Shown: positions 49,111 through 61,227 of the stretch, piece after piece | Position numbering within the stretch: the first letter of the stretch is position 1 | Layout of the letters: the number at the start of each line of letters is the position of its first letter | DNA from: Haliotis asinina | Taxonomy: Eukaryota > Mollusca > Gastropoda > Lepetellida > Haliotidae | Reading direction: 5' to 3' | Length of the DNA: 64,000 bases | NCBI RefSeq assembly: GCF_037392515.1 | Contig: NC_090281.1 | Location: forward strand, 48,460,645 to 48,524,644 | The notes under the pieces: model-generated | What the model was told of the DNA's origin: nothing | What the model saw: only the letters and a program-made list of their open reading frames with translations | Databases searched by the model: none | Program-made: the position numbers and the translations under genes

Positions 49111-50027
49111 TTGTGTAAGCACAACTTCTAAGTGCCTTTAAAAAAATTAATGGCGATAGAGGTAATGACAGAGTCAACGCCTCGTCAGTCTGTCTGACCG
49201 TCTCCTCATTTCCGGAGCATTACTGAAAAAACGTTCACTATTTTTCAACAAAAATAGATGTATCAAACAGAATCTAAAGTGGTCCCTTTCGCTATCTACA
49301 GAGTTCTCGCTTATACAGTTTAGACATCGTCTTGAAAAGTGTGGAATTCGTTTCCAGAGCAATCATCCACGAGGCTTTTCATGTCACATAGGTATATGCA
49401 TTATCCAAGTGCTGAAGTAGTACCTTTCGCTGTTTAGGATTTCTTAAATAATTTAGTTCATGCTTCAGTGGCAGAAACATTGACTCTGTACGTTTTGTTG
49501 CGTTTTGTCAGAACCACATCTCGAAAGTGGTCTGGGTGTTCTGTCAGCTGCTGTCCTTTTCTGTTAGGGATTTTTTATAATTTGTACTTTTCCCTTTACG
49601 TTGATTTTGGCGTGTACCCGACACGTTTAATATCCCGATCCCATGTTATTGTTTGGGTAGTTCGTGTATGCGAACGGACAGATTAAATAGAAATTCTCTC
49701 ATCAAGATTTACTTGATCCTAAGCCCCCGCAGCGAGTCAGTATATCCATAAACGATATTGATAAACGAAGTCCCGGGTTACTATCCAGACCCTAGTGCTG
49801 CCTAGCCCATGCCAATCTTTTGCGCGTATGGTGAGCTGTAAGGATAAGGCCGCCATGCTTTCAGACGGGTTTGACAGAGCCGGCTTTTAACGGTTAAGTG
49901 TGAAATTCGTCGCCCAGTGAGTGTACGGAATTCCGTATTGATAGCAGGTGCTGCTTCGAGGCTATTGCGTAGGGCCATTAATGTAATGAGAAGATCCTGT
50001 CGTGGTGTCGTTGATTTTGGTCTACCA
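49111..50027. other. Intergenic sequence, nothing recognised
   Basis: No exon, repeat or RNA gene supported. Confidence 0.45.
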
Positions 50028-50207
50028 CGCCCGGGGCGGTGGAGTAGCCTAGTAGTTAAAGCGTTCGCTCGTCACGCCAAAGACCCGGGTTCGATTCCCC
50101 ACATGGGTACAATGTGTGAAACCCATTTTCTGGTGTCCCCCGCCGTGATATAGCTGGAATATTGCTAAAAGCGGCGTAAAACCAAACTCACTCACTCACT
50201 CACTCCA
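50028..50207 (+). mobile_element. SINE-A copy, full length and best preserved
   Basis: GGAGTAGCCTAGTAGTTAAA, GGTTCGATTCCCCACATGGG, AAAGCGGCGTAAAACCAAAC and four CTCA units. Confidence 0.92.
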
Positions 50208-50489
50208 CCATGCCCACAATTCTCCATTTTGATGGTTCACTGAGATACTGCCTCGGAGGCATTTTTCAGCATGTGTTCAACTCTATTGCATTAGTGATTG
50301 TGAGCTCTCCAAAACGTTTACATCGGTTAACTTCGATGTGCACGTGCATCACGTGTTTGTAATGCAACAGGTGGAATTTCATACTCATTGGAAGTTGCGT
50401 TTGGGTGCAACGCGACGGTAACGCACTCTCTCACCTCAACGTTTGCCGCATTCAAATTTTTAATTCCCTTATTTTTGTCCATAGTATGT

Positions 50490-50600
50490 AAAGGAGAAAA
50501 CACTTCTAATCGGTTTTGGTAGACACTGTAAAACTGGAGGGATTTCCCGACACCGATGGTTTTACATTGTCTACCGAAACCGAGACGTGTTTCCTCTATC
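50490..50600. mobile_element. Short hairpin element
   Basis: CGGTTTTGGTAGACACTGTA at left, TACATTGTCTACCGAAACCG at right; arms about 40 bases, loop about 25. Confidence 0.75.
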
Positions 50601-50739
50601 ATATATACCGTCAATGATTGGTAATTGCAATGTAGATGATAATGTGATGAAGCTACATAAAAATAATTGTAAAAGCGCGTAAAATCAATTTCATGACAGT
50701 AGCTATCAGCAGATAATTTAACCCTAGGCCTATCACTTT

Positions 50740-50818
50740 CGTCGCCCCGGTGGCCGTCCGGTGGAACGTCTGCGTACGGATGCGAGAATTGCGGTTCCAA
50801 TCCCGCTTCGGAACACCT
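50740..50818 (+). other. tRNA-like sequence, probably a lone SINE head
   Basis: GTGGCCGTCCGGTGGAACG (A-box-like) and GCGGTTCCAATCCCGC (B-box-like). I cannot form a standard cloverleaf acceptor stem, so not called a tRNA gene. Confidence 0.25.
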
Positions 50819-51194
50819 TTGCACTGTGAGTTTAATCTTAAATAATATTTTTCAATTGATTTCAAACACTCATGTATCATTTGAATGTTGATGTTCATAT
50901 AAAGTTAGGAAAAGTAAAACCTGAGAATAAGTCTTTCTAGCGATAAGTAAAACCTGTCCCTCCAAAACAAAAGCCTCAAAAGCGGTTGTTCTAGGAAACA
51001 AGAGATGACCTAATATATAGTGAGAGGCACACTTTAGGTATATATATACAGATGGGGTGTCTTGATATCAAACCGGCGCTTATTTTATCGCTTTTCTGAG
51101 ACCCGCAATGTAACTGACAGATGATATGGACTTCCAAGTTTGCCGGGGCCAAAGTTTTCTCATCTGCTGGCGTATTTAACTTTTAAACGATGTG

Positions 51195-51262
51195 CAGCCA
51201 TTTGAAAATAAAAATAAAAATAAAAAAATAAATAAAATATTTAAAAAATAATAAAAAAAACA
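51195..51262. repeat. A-rich simple sequence (AAATAAAAA)n
   Basis: Alternating AAAATA and AAAAAA blocks. May be an old retroelement tail. Confidence 0.7.
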
Positions 51263-51447
51263 CTTGTGGTGTGAAATGAGTTTATTGGCCAAGCAGTACC
51301 TCAACACGAGTTTTTTCTTCTTGCAGTTAAATGTGTTTGAGTCACGTGGCTTCCAGTCCAAGCTGAGCCTGAAAACAAGTATATGAGAGAGTGAATGTGT
51401 TGATTCCTTGACTCACTCTCACACAACCAATACTGCTGATTACAAGC

Positions 51448-51605
51448 GCACACGGGGTAGCGAAGGGGTTAAAGCGTTCGCTCGTTACGCCAAAGACCCG
51501 GGTTCGATTCCCTACATGGTTACAATGTGTGAAGCCCATTTCTGGTGCCCCTGTCGTGATACTGCTGGAATATTGCTAAAAGCGGCGTAAAACTATACTC
51601 ACTTA
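51448..51605 (+). mobile_element. SINE-A copy
   Basis: GCGAAGGGGTTAAAGCGTTC, GGTTCGATTCCCTACATGG, AAGCGGCGTAAAACTATACT. Confidence 0.88.
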
Positions 51606-52372
51606 CAAGCGTACAAGGACAAGCCTCACGTGCCAAAACAAGTGAACGGAATCTCGTTTTGAATAGCCACATGATGTACTCACATATGTTTTCATAAATG
51701 AGAAATAAAAAATCGTATTATACATGTGCTATGTATATCCTAAACTTCTAGTTAAATTGACGTGTAATGCTAGCCATTGGAGACCAGATGTGCCTTACCA
51801 ACAGAGGTCTTGACAAGCATCCACTAAGTCACTCGTCATACTCACTACCAATATAAACCTACCTTTTACGCTGCGCAACTGAAATACCAAACAAAAGAAC
51901 ATGTATCAGAATTACAATTTACGGTTCAATAAACAAATTAAGCCACCTGAAAATCTAGTGCATATCAAGTTATCTAAGTAAAACAACCGAATTTCCTTCT
52001 TCTGTTTTAAATACACGTGACCACTTTTTTAAATGCACGTGATCATTTTGGAAGACGATATGAGCGTGAGTTTTAGCTTTTGGCAAGGTCCGATAATCTT
52101 ACTAGCACGCATTAAAGTTTCTTTTTACGTGGGTTTCTGCAGAGGAAGTGCGGAAATCTGTGGCCTGTTCATCATTATTTTTTGTGGGTTTTGTTATGAT
52201 AATGTTTCTGTTATCACTTCATACCAGAAGGATGGATCTGCAGCAATAGATGGACACTCCGACGGAGTCGATGATGTGTATGTCAGTGTGTCTTCCAACA
52301 AAAAGGTTGTTGAGTTGTAGATCTCAATTTTTCTGAAAGTTGAATTTTAAAAAGTGTTACCTTCATTATAAC
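51606..52372. other. Intergenic sequence, nothing recognised
   Basis: An open frame of 95 codons at 52033-52320 has no known motif and no supporting context. Confidence 0.4.
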
Positions 52373-52585
52373 GGCACGATGGGGTGGCCTAGTGGTTAAA
52401 GCCGTTCGCTCGCCACGCTGAAACCCCGGGCTCGATTCCCATCGTGGGTTCAATATGTAAAACCCCTTATTCTGGTGTCTCCAGCTGTGACATTGCTATC
52501 TAAAAAGCGGCATAAAAGGTCACTCACTCACCCACCCACTCACCCACCCACTCACCCACCCACTCACCCACCCACTCACTCACTC
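52373..52585 (+). mobile_element. SINE-A copy with an expanded 12-bp tail repeat
   Basis: GGTGGCCTAGTGGTTAAAGC, CTCGATTCCCATCG and AGCGGCATAAAAGG, then about five tandem units of CACTCACCCACC from 52520. Confidence 0.9.
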
Positions 52586-52789
52586 AAAACATATGGCATC
52601 AACACATTTTCAATCAGGTATTTTAAGATCAACCAAAATCTTGAAATAAAGGACAACTAATATGCATAAAGTTTCCATTTCAAAGTACATTTCGGCTTAC
52701 AGAACACGTCATTGAATGTAGGACCACATGCGTTCCAAGCTCATTTGATAAAGGATTTTGTGAATTGTTCGTATCGAGACCACTTGGCA

Positions 52790-52880
52790 TAACAAGGGCC
52801 TGGTAGTTAAACCGGTCACTGGTCATGGCGTCTCTCATGATTTTCCTGGAATACGGCTGAAAGGGGCGTAAAACTAAGGA
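52790..52880 (+). mobile_element. SINE-A copy with head joined to tail
   Basis: CCTGGTAGTTAAACCGGTCA then GGAATACGGCTGAAAGGGGC and GTAAAACTAAGG; the centre is deleted. Confidence 0.6.
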
Positions 52881-53002
52881 GCGGGGGCTAATCTGGGTTG
52901 TGAAACCGGAACCCTATCACCCAGTCATGAATACTACTCCATGGAATTGGGTTTTTTTTCTAATTTCTATTTTGTTTCTATCCAACTGTTAGAACTTGCT
53001 AC

Positions 53003-56000
53003 TTACGCCTCGTTGGTGGTTGCGACGTAGATGTTTCCATCACACGGATTGCGTACCACGGACCTGCAGTAGTTAGGGCTTGGAAGTCTAGGCCTTCTAA
53101 GTTGTTTAAATTCCACTGGCGTTGCCGAAGGATCTCTGACAAATACTGCCCCAGATCCGTCACAAAACACTATGAAGCCTGAAAATGAGAAATGTATATT
53201 GGGTGTATACATCATTTCGACCAATATATTCCAGACGAGCAGAATACTGACGTCTTTACCAAAGTCATGAGATGGTAATAGTGTTGCGACTTGTTTCTTT
53301 GTTTAAAGTTAGCTTTATTTTTATGAATCCATGATTACCAGAGTGTTTTTACATACAGTTAATTCCGATTAAGCATTTCCACTAATTTTTAGCATGTCTT
53401 TATTTAACAAGTTCTTGTTTGTTGCTACCGTCATTCAGCACTTCGAACGAGGTAATCCGCACCACCCAAGAAATCACTTCCTTCTCAACTCCTGTGTTGG
53501 AGACTGTAAAGAGTTGAGTCCCAGATGATAGGTACACAATTCTACAACCAAACAACACTGTATTTGACTATTTGACAGTTTCATAGACTTGAAGACATGA
53601 TCAATGTTCTGCCATACAAACTACGTAATGCTGTAAAATGTAGGATTTCCCTGCCCACCCCCACCCCAAAACGAAGTACATGTGATACATGTGGTCTCAC
53701 ACCTTAGGCAAGTGAGTTTGTTGAGAGTTGGCTTTGTTCAATCAGCAGAAAATGGGTACCCGGTAAAATAAGTTGTGAGGCTATCAACTTTCCAGCGCCT
53801 AAAGGGCAGCTTAGGTTATCCGAGTTAATTATGATCAGCCTGTGCGCCTTGACCAGAATTCCTAGCCTGAAAAGGCCGCGTTATTAATATTATCATTATC
53901 ATTATGATTTACAGATTAAGATTAAAATGCTGCAGAGAGGGTTCGGGTGGTCATTGTTAATATTATCATCTAGCAAGTATCACTATGCAATTTCGAATTC
54001 TCCCTATGCAGGAAAAGTTATACAAATGGCCGACATCTTGAAACTACTGATCGATACGAGAAGGGGTATGATAGAAAACGTTTAAGAAAAAGGCCATGTT
54101 TTAGTTGGTTGGCTTTTTTATTCTGCTTCTTATTTCAATTACTTGTCAGAAAAACAATACTAATTTACACCGGCTATTTTGTTTAAAGCGTAGTCTATAT
54201 CTGCGTAACAGTTCTCGCCGAAACCTGCTTTTAGGCAGAATCATGTTTTGAGAATCGGATATCCATGTCGGCTTTACGACAGCCTTGACCTTTATTCTAC
54301 TTCCGGTTTTTCAGTATACATACCCAGTGTTAGAGACCCGAAGAACGCCAGTGGGCTTACTGAAGTATGAATACACGGAAATCTGTACGGGTGACGTCCT
54401 ATTGAAGGCATAGACGCCATTTAGAGTCTCATTGTCGAAGGTAATGGCAACCAAATCTTCATCTGTGAGAGGGTTGTACGCAATGCCAGTGCCAATTGCG
54501 TCAGTTGAAAGAGGACTATCTGATATCAAACAAATAACAAGGTTTCACTGGAGAACTGATGTGCCAAACAAATATCTCAAAGATAATTCTTCCAAACCAA
54601 ATGTGATGCATCGTAAGTGTTGAAAACTACCCAAATCCACATGAGAAATCCATGACAACACATTAATGTGTTGAATATTACCCAAGGCAATATGATGAAT
54701 GCCAGTATACCGTTATATATTAGCACTATTCAACCCAAAATTATGAATGGTCGTTCCATGACAATATACCGTCATATACCAACGCGGTTTCTATGAACAC
54801 GAACCAACAAAACATGATGAATGGTCGTTCGCTGGCAGTATACCGCATTACGCCTCTGAGAAATGGAAAACGTCAATACGAGAGAGTATCTGTCACAAAT
54901 ATACTATAACCGTAATAACATACATGAGGGGTTAACATGGTTGACGTGAACTTACTCGTTGCTGAACCCAAAAGAATCTCCGGCACATCTGGAGTGCTGC
55001 GGCATCTAGCCTGGAACAGGTTATTAAAAAAGTACTCGTATCCATATGTTTCCCCGCTTTGGTACACTGACCATCTGGTTACATTCCCATCTGCTGAGAA
55101 ACCGTTTTGAAAGAGACCATTGGGATCCACGGCAAGCACATCGGTTGCATCGCATGTAGCCACATAGATAGCGCCAGTACCTTCAAACACATTACAGAAA
55201 ATTGTGAGTATTTTGCCGTTAAAGGCCCTCAGGAGACTGAAACACGGTACCGTTAGAAAATTAAGAATTTACCCAAATTATCAAATTCTCTCGATTATCT
55301 CTTTGAATGGATTGTAATGAGAGTATATGAAAAAAGAAAGGGATTAGAATCAAAAAGAAGTGTTGAAACCTATACGAGTCATCTGTTTATCGTTATAAGT
55401 TTGAAATGGTGACGAAAGACCTACGTTCGGGACAGTCAGTGGGAGCGCTCTCTGTGACATTTTGCACATCAACCATAAGAGCTTGCAACTCAGCTTTGAA
55501 GTTGGCGACTCGTATTTCAAAGCATGAAGGCGAGCTATCTGCAAAAAAAGATTGACATGTGTATAAATTACTCAGGTGGAGTAGTCCAGTGGGTAAAGCG
55601 CACGCTCGTCACGGAACGGCAAGGGGTCGATTCCCCAGGAGTACTATGAGTACATGGTTGGTGTTTCCTCTGCTTTAATGCAGACAGTCTTTCTAGAGTT
55701 GAAAAGATTGACAGATATTGTTGTTCAGTTGATATTATATCCTAATATCCGCCACTATTACAATTAAGCAAACTACATGTGCCCACATAGTTCATTTAGC
55801 TCAATATTAGTTTGCTATATCAGACAAATATCTGGGTTGTTCTTGATACTCTGTCAATCATAACGTATTTTATTTGTTGTTTTCTCGTTGTTTTCTTTCT
55901 TTCTTTTTTGTTTTGTTTTGTTTTTGGTGGGGTTTTTTTGTTTTGTTGTTTTGTTTGGTTTGTTTTTGTTGTTTTTTGTTCTGATTTTTTTTGTGTGTGT

Positions 56001-58350
56001 GGTTTTTGTGTGTGTGTGTGTTGTTGGTTTTTTGGGTTTTTTTTGTAGTTGTTTTGTTTTTTTGGTTTGGTTTTGGGGGGTTTTTTTGTTTTTTGTTTTT
56101 TGGGGGTTTTTTTTGTTTGTTTGGCGTTTTTTGTTTTTGTTTTTTGTTTGTTTGTTGTTTTTATTGGGGGGAGGTGAGAGGGGGGCACGCCGCACTCAGC
56201 AATTTTCCAGTCTGAACCTGACAATCCAGTGACAACTGTCTATGTAAGTGCCATATGATGGTATGTGTCAGCCAGATCATCACGTCAGCCGCCTCTTTAA
56301 GCATGCATGGGTTATGGGTTGCTGAAGACCAACTCAAACTCAGATCTTCACGGGGAGACAAGCTTCGGTGAAGAATAATTCCTACCTGGATCTCCACGCG
56401 TTTCGTCACGCAATGCGAAGCATTTAACACCTACGCCTAGCTACTGTTTTGGCGATACTTCTGATCATAATTCACATTTACACACCACTTGTGATGTACA
56501 TGTATTGTATTGCTTTCTCAAAGTTGAAATTCAGTTCTTTCCTGTCCAAGATTCGCAAAGGGATTATCTGCTTAGTATATATTAGGGATCTCTCTAAATA
56601 CAAAATCTATCCCCTAAAATACATATGAAAATACATGGAATTTGTATTTTGTATCAAGTCTAACCGAAAATAAATGCTACTGTTTTGCCGGATTCTAACG
56701 AAATGATCATTCATGCACCCAGTATATGAAAGGGTTTGACCTCAAGAAACTCACAGTGACACGTCTTGTAATAAAACTTACATACAAAGAACTATTTTAG
56801 AAGAACAATTTTGTGATTAGCGATCAACACTGAACATTGTTAGTTAAAGGGCATGATATTATTGGTACATGTTTGTGAGTGTTTGTGATGATCTGTGGTC
56901 TGTTTGCTGTGAAAATGTATCACTTTAAACCAAAAAGTAAATCAAATAAAGTGAAATTAGGGTTGCTAATCCTGCAAATTTTACCATTTGTAAACTTAAA
57001 TCTCACGATTTCATTCCACTTTAAGGAATAATTTCAAGCCGTGGGTACATTTACATGAATGGCAATAATCAATGTAGGTCAAACAGTTGGTTCTTTGATG
57101 CTGACAAAGTGACCAAAATGACGTGAACGAAGCGTGCCATTGACATGAGACCGAATTCAATAGACGTATTTTGTAACATCCACCGACAAGTCAATGACTG
57201 TAGGAAGGAAAACTTAGGGAAGCTTCAGTTAGCGTGTGAGGGTGTTTAGGTTTACGCCGCACTCAGCAATATTCCAGCTATATGGCGGCGGTCTGTAAAA
57301 AAATCGAGTCTGGACCAGACAATCCAGTGATCAACAATATGAGCACAGATCTGCGGAATTGGGAACCGATGACATGTGTCAACCAAGTCAGCGAGCCTGA
57401 CCACCCGATCCCTTTAGTCACATCTTGCGACAAGCATAAGTCGCCTTTTATGGCAAGCATGGGTTGCTGAAGGCCTATTCTACCCCGGGACCTTCACGGG
57501 TCATTTCAGTTAGACGCTGCCAGAATAGCTACGGGGCTTCCAGGATATACGTTATGCAAGAAATCTATATTATGAGACAGGAAGTGAAAGATTGGGTGAA
57601 CGATGAAAAAGAAGAAAGCTTTGTCTATTTTATAAAATTCCAAATAATTTAGCCCTTATATACTTAAAAGATATCACTCCAGATAATATGGAATCAAGAT
57701 CTATTATCACTATCGGGATGCTAACAAATGTTTTCTTGCCTTCTGTAAGAGTAAGAGGGGTTTTTTTGAACGATATATTTTAAGATTATGGAATGAAATT
57801 TCTGATACCGAAAGAAATCGGTCTTCATTACAACGTTTCAAGTCATGTTTATTATCTGAGCAACTCCGCATACCACTTGGAATGATACAATTATACACAC
57901 AAAGTTTACATCTATAACTAGTCTTGTTACTGTGGTAATGCTTGTGAAAATGTACATCACTTAACATTAGAATGTAAACTGTACAACATTCGAGGAGAGT
58001 CATCAATGATAAATTCGAAAAGTACAGCTTCTGCAGTCACATTGTCATTAGCATTATTGGGAATGTATTAAATTTCAGATTTGTGAATAAAATATGTTTA
58101 ATTCAAATCACATATCAATCAGTTACATACACCAAGCTCACAGCATTGTTTGTCTCTTACCAATGCAGGGACATTGCTCATCGATGATTTCTTCGGCACG
58201 GGCAAGCCCTTGGTTGATCGACGTAAGGGCTGCAGTGAGGTTTCTCAGTTTCTCCAAGAGGACACCTTGCTCAGGACACCTTGGTGACTGCTGCCCTGCT
58301 GCCTGTGTCGCGAGCACAGCCAACAGGATAAAGAAGTTGCATGAGAACAT
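53003..58350 (-). CDS. Secreted glycoprotein of unknown family: helical Cys-rich N-part plus beta-rich repeats
   Basis: I do not recognise this protein. Six coding exons: 58350-58161, 55538-55425, 55180-54956, 54519-54324, 53541-53429, 53178-53003; all phases fit, 337 aa with TAA stop. Residues 1-19 form a classic signal peptide (hydrophobic FFILLAVLATQAAG). Residues 25-100 are amphipathic helix, probably coiled coil, framed by cysteines (RCPEQ, CPC, SCFE, TDCPE) that could link chains. Residues 103-337 are beta-strand-rich and contain repeated strand motifs: GAIYVATCDATDVLAVD, GTGIAYNPLTDEDLVAITFD, GVLRVSNTG, QLFTVSNTG, NPCDGNIYVATTNEA, resembling blades of a NHL/YWTD-like propeller, though shorter than six full blades. 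Five N-glycosylation sequons are visible (N37, N90, N134, N206, N216). A TATA box lies just upstream. Role unknown; extracellular by inference. The first exon 2 donor chosen (GTAGGT at 55424) is the only one that keeps the frame. Confidence 0.85.
55573..55680 (+). mobile_element. SINE-A-related tRNA-head fragment
   Basis: GGAGTAGTCCAGTGGGTAAA and GGGGTCGATTCCCCAGGAG; body unlike family A. In an intron of the secreted-protein gene. Confidence 0.5.
55888..56165. repeat. T/G-rich low-complexity tract
   Basis: About 280 bases almost only T and G on the plus strand (TTTTGTTTTGTTTTTGGTGG and so on). False frames rich in Phe/Val or Lys/Asn/Thr result. Confidence 0.9.
56180..56355 (-). mobile_element. 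SINE-B copy, internally deleted
   Basis: GCCGCACTCAGCAATTTTCC, GACAATCCAGTGACAACTGT, GTTGCTGAAGACC and ATCTTCACGGG. Confidence 0.75.
56890..57040. repeat. Dispersed AT-rich repeat, copy 2
   Basis: AAGTAAATCAAATAAAGTGA and GCTAATCCTGCAAATTTTAC match 21985-22140. Confidence 0.6.
57240..57508 (-). mobile_element. SINE-B copy, full length
   Basis: GTTTACGCCGCACTCAGCAA to CCCCGGGACCTTCACGGGTC, few changes. It lies directly against the LINE fragment that follows. Confidence 0.92.
57509..58080 (+). pseudogene. 3' end of a non-LTR retrotransposon
   Basis: Reads RKLCLFYKIPNNLA near 57604-57650, then FFERYILRLWNEISDTERNR at about 57757-57815 and CENVHHLTLECKLYNIRG near 57940-57995, a typical post-RT C-terminus with a Cys/His motif. 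Frames are broken by at least one TGA. It is in intron 1 of the secreted-protein gene, in the opposite direction. Confidence 0.7.
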
Positions 58351-58396
58351 CGTCTTGAGTATTCGAACAGCTACTGACAGGTATCATCCAGGGACC

Positions 58397-58405
58397 TTAT
58401 TTATA
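58397..58405 (-). promoter_or_regulatory. TATA box of the secreted-protein gene
   Basis: TATAAATAA on the gene strand, 47 bases upstream of the ATG. This implies a start of transcription near 58370 and a 5' UTR of about 20-25 bases with no upstream exon. A strong TATA box suggests tissue-restricted expression. Confidence 0.65.
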
Positions 58406-58409
58406 CCGT

Positions 58410-59224
58410 GGGTTCTGCCGACGTGGGTGACTGACACAAACTCGACAAGCTGCGTCCACCTGTTTTCATTGATTTCCAAGAGACAGAAGCTACACGTGAC
58501 TTTTTTTTCTTTTCGCAGTTGTCGTCACAGGAACGTAGGCTTTTATAGTTTCATATTAACAAATGAACCCATAACACTAGGTGTGTAAATTACGATCTTA
58601 TATTTACCTTTATAGTATATGGTTTTGTCGGACTGATGTGACACTCTTAGTCGCCTTTGTTGTGAACACAGTCGGATATTTGGATCTATTTAGTGTCATT
58701 ATTCTTCACGAAAGTTAACATAAGTCTAACTGGATGAAATAAGTTAATACAAGCATACCCTCGATTCAAAGCCTCTGTGACAAATACTTCAGCTGTAACA
58801 CATATAACTGTGGTGTTACCGTGGCTGCAAACAAATGACCTAATCGTTCAATACGGTTCAATATTTTCTGATCATAATTAATGAGCGGCAGTCTTGCTGA
58901 AATGACTTCGTCGATGCTTCTCGTGTTGGAAAACTGAGTTATCATATGTTAGGTTTGAAGCTGCTTGTGTCCTCAAATGTCTATTGTTATCAATTCCTGT
59001 AGAAACTTTGTGTTTTGAAACTACACTTTCCTGCTTTCATTCTCCGTCATTGTTGCGATGGGAACTGTTGAAACAAAGATTTGTAACATGTTACACAGAC
59101 ATTACTGGGGATTTTCCAAGAGATTTGCACAGTTACTGAATAAATATAGTTCCTCTACTGGGTGTGGGCATTTGGATGCTCTACTGTCTTGATATGAAAC
59201 AAGACCGAGTATCTCCGTCAGGCA
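58410..59224. other. Upstream region of the secreted-protein gene, nothing else recognised
   Basis: No further exon or repeat family was found upstream of the TATA box. Confidence 0.45.
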
Positions 59225-59492
59225 ACCCGTGAAGGTCCCGGGGTAGAACAGGCCTTCAGCAATCCATGCTTGCCATAAAAGGCGACAATGCTTGTCGTAA
59301 GAGGCGACTAACGGGATCAGGTTGTCAGGCTCACTGACTTGATTGACACATGTCATCGGTTCCCAATTGCAAAGATTGATGCTCATGTTGTTGGTCACTG
59401 GATTGTCTGGTCCAGACTCGTTTATTTACAGACCGCCGCCATATAGCTGGAATACTGCTAAGTGCGGCGTAAACCTAAACTTAGTCACTCAC
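59225..59492 (+). mobile_element. SINE-B copy, full length
   Basis: CCCGTGAAGGTCCCGGGGTA to AGTGCGGCGTAAACCTAAAC. Confidence 0.92.
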
Positions 59493-59889
59493 TGTCAGGC
59501 GATGGAAGACTGCGGCTATATATGTCATGACTAGAGGGAGTTGTAACGATAAACATACGGATAATCTTTTCGGTGTGCGGACAAAGAAACCGTGGACAAA
59601 GGTTCTCTAGGAGAAGAGCCCTATTAGGACCCCGATTTCGCATTTAATGATGGCGCAGGATGAATTCATCCTGCAGCTGACTTATATTCACTGACGGCAC
59701 TAACTGCTTTAACTCAACAACCGAATTACTAAGACAATCGCTGGTCATGAGATTCGAGCAAAGGATTATCATCAACTTTGTTCTTAAAAAGTTAAGAAAA
59801 TAATATCTAAACATTAATTTATCAGATATACTCAATAGAATGTAAAAACCTTAAATGAAATTACTCTCAAAACATCACTACTTAATATA

Positions 59890-61227
59890 TTGAGTCAAAA
59901 ACTTCACAAATTTTAAGAATAATGAATATTTTTTTCTCTGATCATACATCTATGTATCCGAAATGGAATCCCTATCTTTCGACTCTAGAAAAACGTTAGC
60001 AAAACCCACTCAAACCCATCCATTTGCACGTGTTTGCATTGGCCTCAAGAATTGTAAAAAAAACCAAAAACTTTTACACCACAGCTCCAACGGTACTTTC
60101 AATGCCTCGATTATCAAATGTGCAACGTGAACGTGCCGTTAACATTTTGTAGGCGGGAATATAAGTTATTGACGTCGCAAGAGCAATGGGATGTAGCCGT
60201 CGTACTGTGTATGGCTTGCGAAGTCGTCTACAACAAACTGGCACCACTTCTGATCGCCCAAGATCGGGTCGTCCACGTGTGACGTCACGAGAAGAAGACC
60301 ATCACGTCTGCCGGCTACACGAATCATGGCTGAGATGTTTAGAGGTCGACTGTCCTCACAGACCATTCGAAATCGGTTGCGGACTGGCAGTCTCCATTCT
60401 CCACGTCCATATCGTGGGCCAACACTGACGCCGTTTCAACGTCAGCTGTGGGCCCAACGTCACCTTCGATGGACCCAGAGAGACTGGAATCGCGGACGGT
60501 AGGAATAGAGTCTGGAGACGACGTCGTGAACGGTACGCCCAATCTTGTGTACAGGAAGTCGACAGATTCGGGAGCAGAAGTTGCATGGTGTGGGGAACTT
60601 TCTGTGGGAACCACCGTTTCCGACTTTTGTTCATCCGCGGAAACCTCACAGCTGCTGCTTACCACGACCAGGTGCTCACCCCTGAACTCGTTCCTTTCAT
60701 GGCGGCTCATGGCCCAGTTCCAGCATGATAATGCTCGGCCGCATACCGTGATGTTGACACGAACTTTCCTTCAAAACGCTGGCGTCAACTTCATGGACTG
60801 GCCATCGAGATACCCTGACCATAATCCAATAGAGCACGTTTGAAATGCACTTGGAAGAAGGCTTCGTGGTCTTAGGAACCAACCTCAGAATTTGCAGGAA
60901 TGGCATTGGCACAGACTCCCCAACCATGTGTTCACAAGCATCAGACAGTCGATGAGGAGACGGTGTTTGGCAGTGGTGAGTGCATGGGGCGGCCATACAC
61001 AATAATGAACTGAGAAATTTCGAAATTTTATTCTTGTGACTTCACATTATGTGTACCCATGTTTTGGAACGACAATGTAGCCTAATAAAACTGATTGTGG
61101 CACTGTCAGTGTATCGCGTACATCACACAGATCTCAGCAATGAAATAACAACAATTTAACCATCTTACCATCTCTTGTTCTTTTATAGTGCCCTGAAGAA
61201 AGAATTGAAGTTTCTTTTTTGACTCAG
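59890..61227 (+). mobile_element. Tc1-like DNA transposon, inactive
   Basis: Left end TA-TTGAGTCAAAAACTTC and right end GACTCAG-TA (right end read in reverse: CTGAGTCAAAAAAGAAACTTC-like) form terminal inverted repeats flanked by the TA duplication used by this superfamily. About 1.34 kb, standard size. Confidence 0.85.
60102..61006 (+). pseudogene. Transposase of the Tc1-like element, broken
   Basis: ATG at 60102 (MPRLSNVQRERAVNIL) is followed by an in-frame TAG. DNA-binding part GCSRRTVYGLRSRLQQTGTT and DRPRSGRPRV are clear. The catalytic block DNARPHTVML and SRYPDHNPIEHV appear at 60727-60840, then a TGA replaces the expected Trp. It ends VVSAWGGHTQ near 61003. At least one frameshift between 60380 and 60440. 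Confidence 0.85.

Noticed and set aside
52033..52320. 95-codon ORF on the plus strand
   Set aside because: No motif, no splice context, hydrophobic and unlike known proteins; probably chance.
55812..56232. Phe/Val-rich and Lys/Asn/Thr-rich ORFs of 74-134 codons
   Set aside because: They come from a T/G-only low-complexity tract.
60339..61002. Minus-strand ORFs of 97-123 codons
   Set aside because: Shadows of the broken Tc1 transposase on the other strand.
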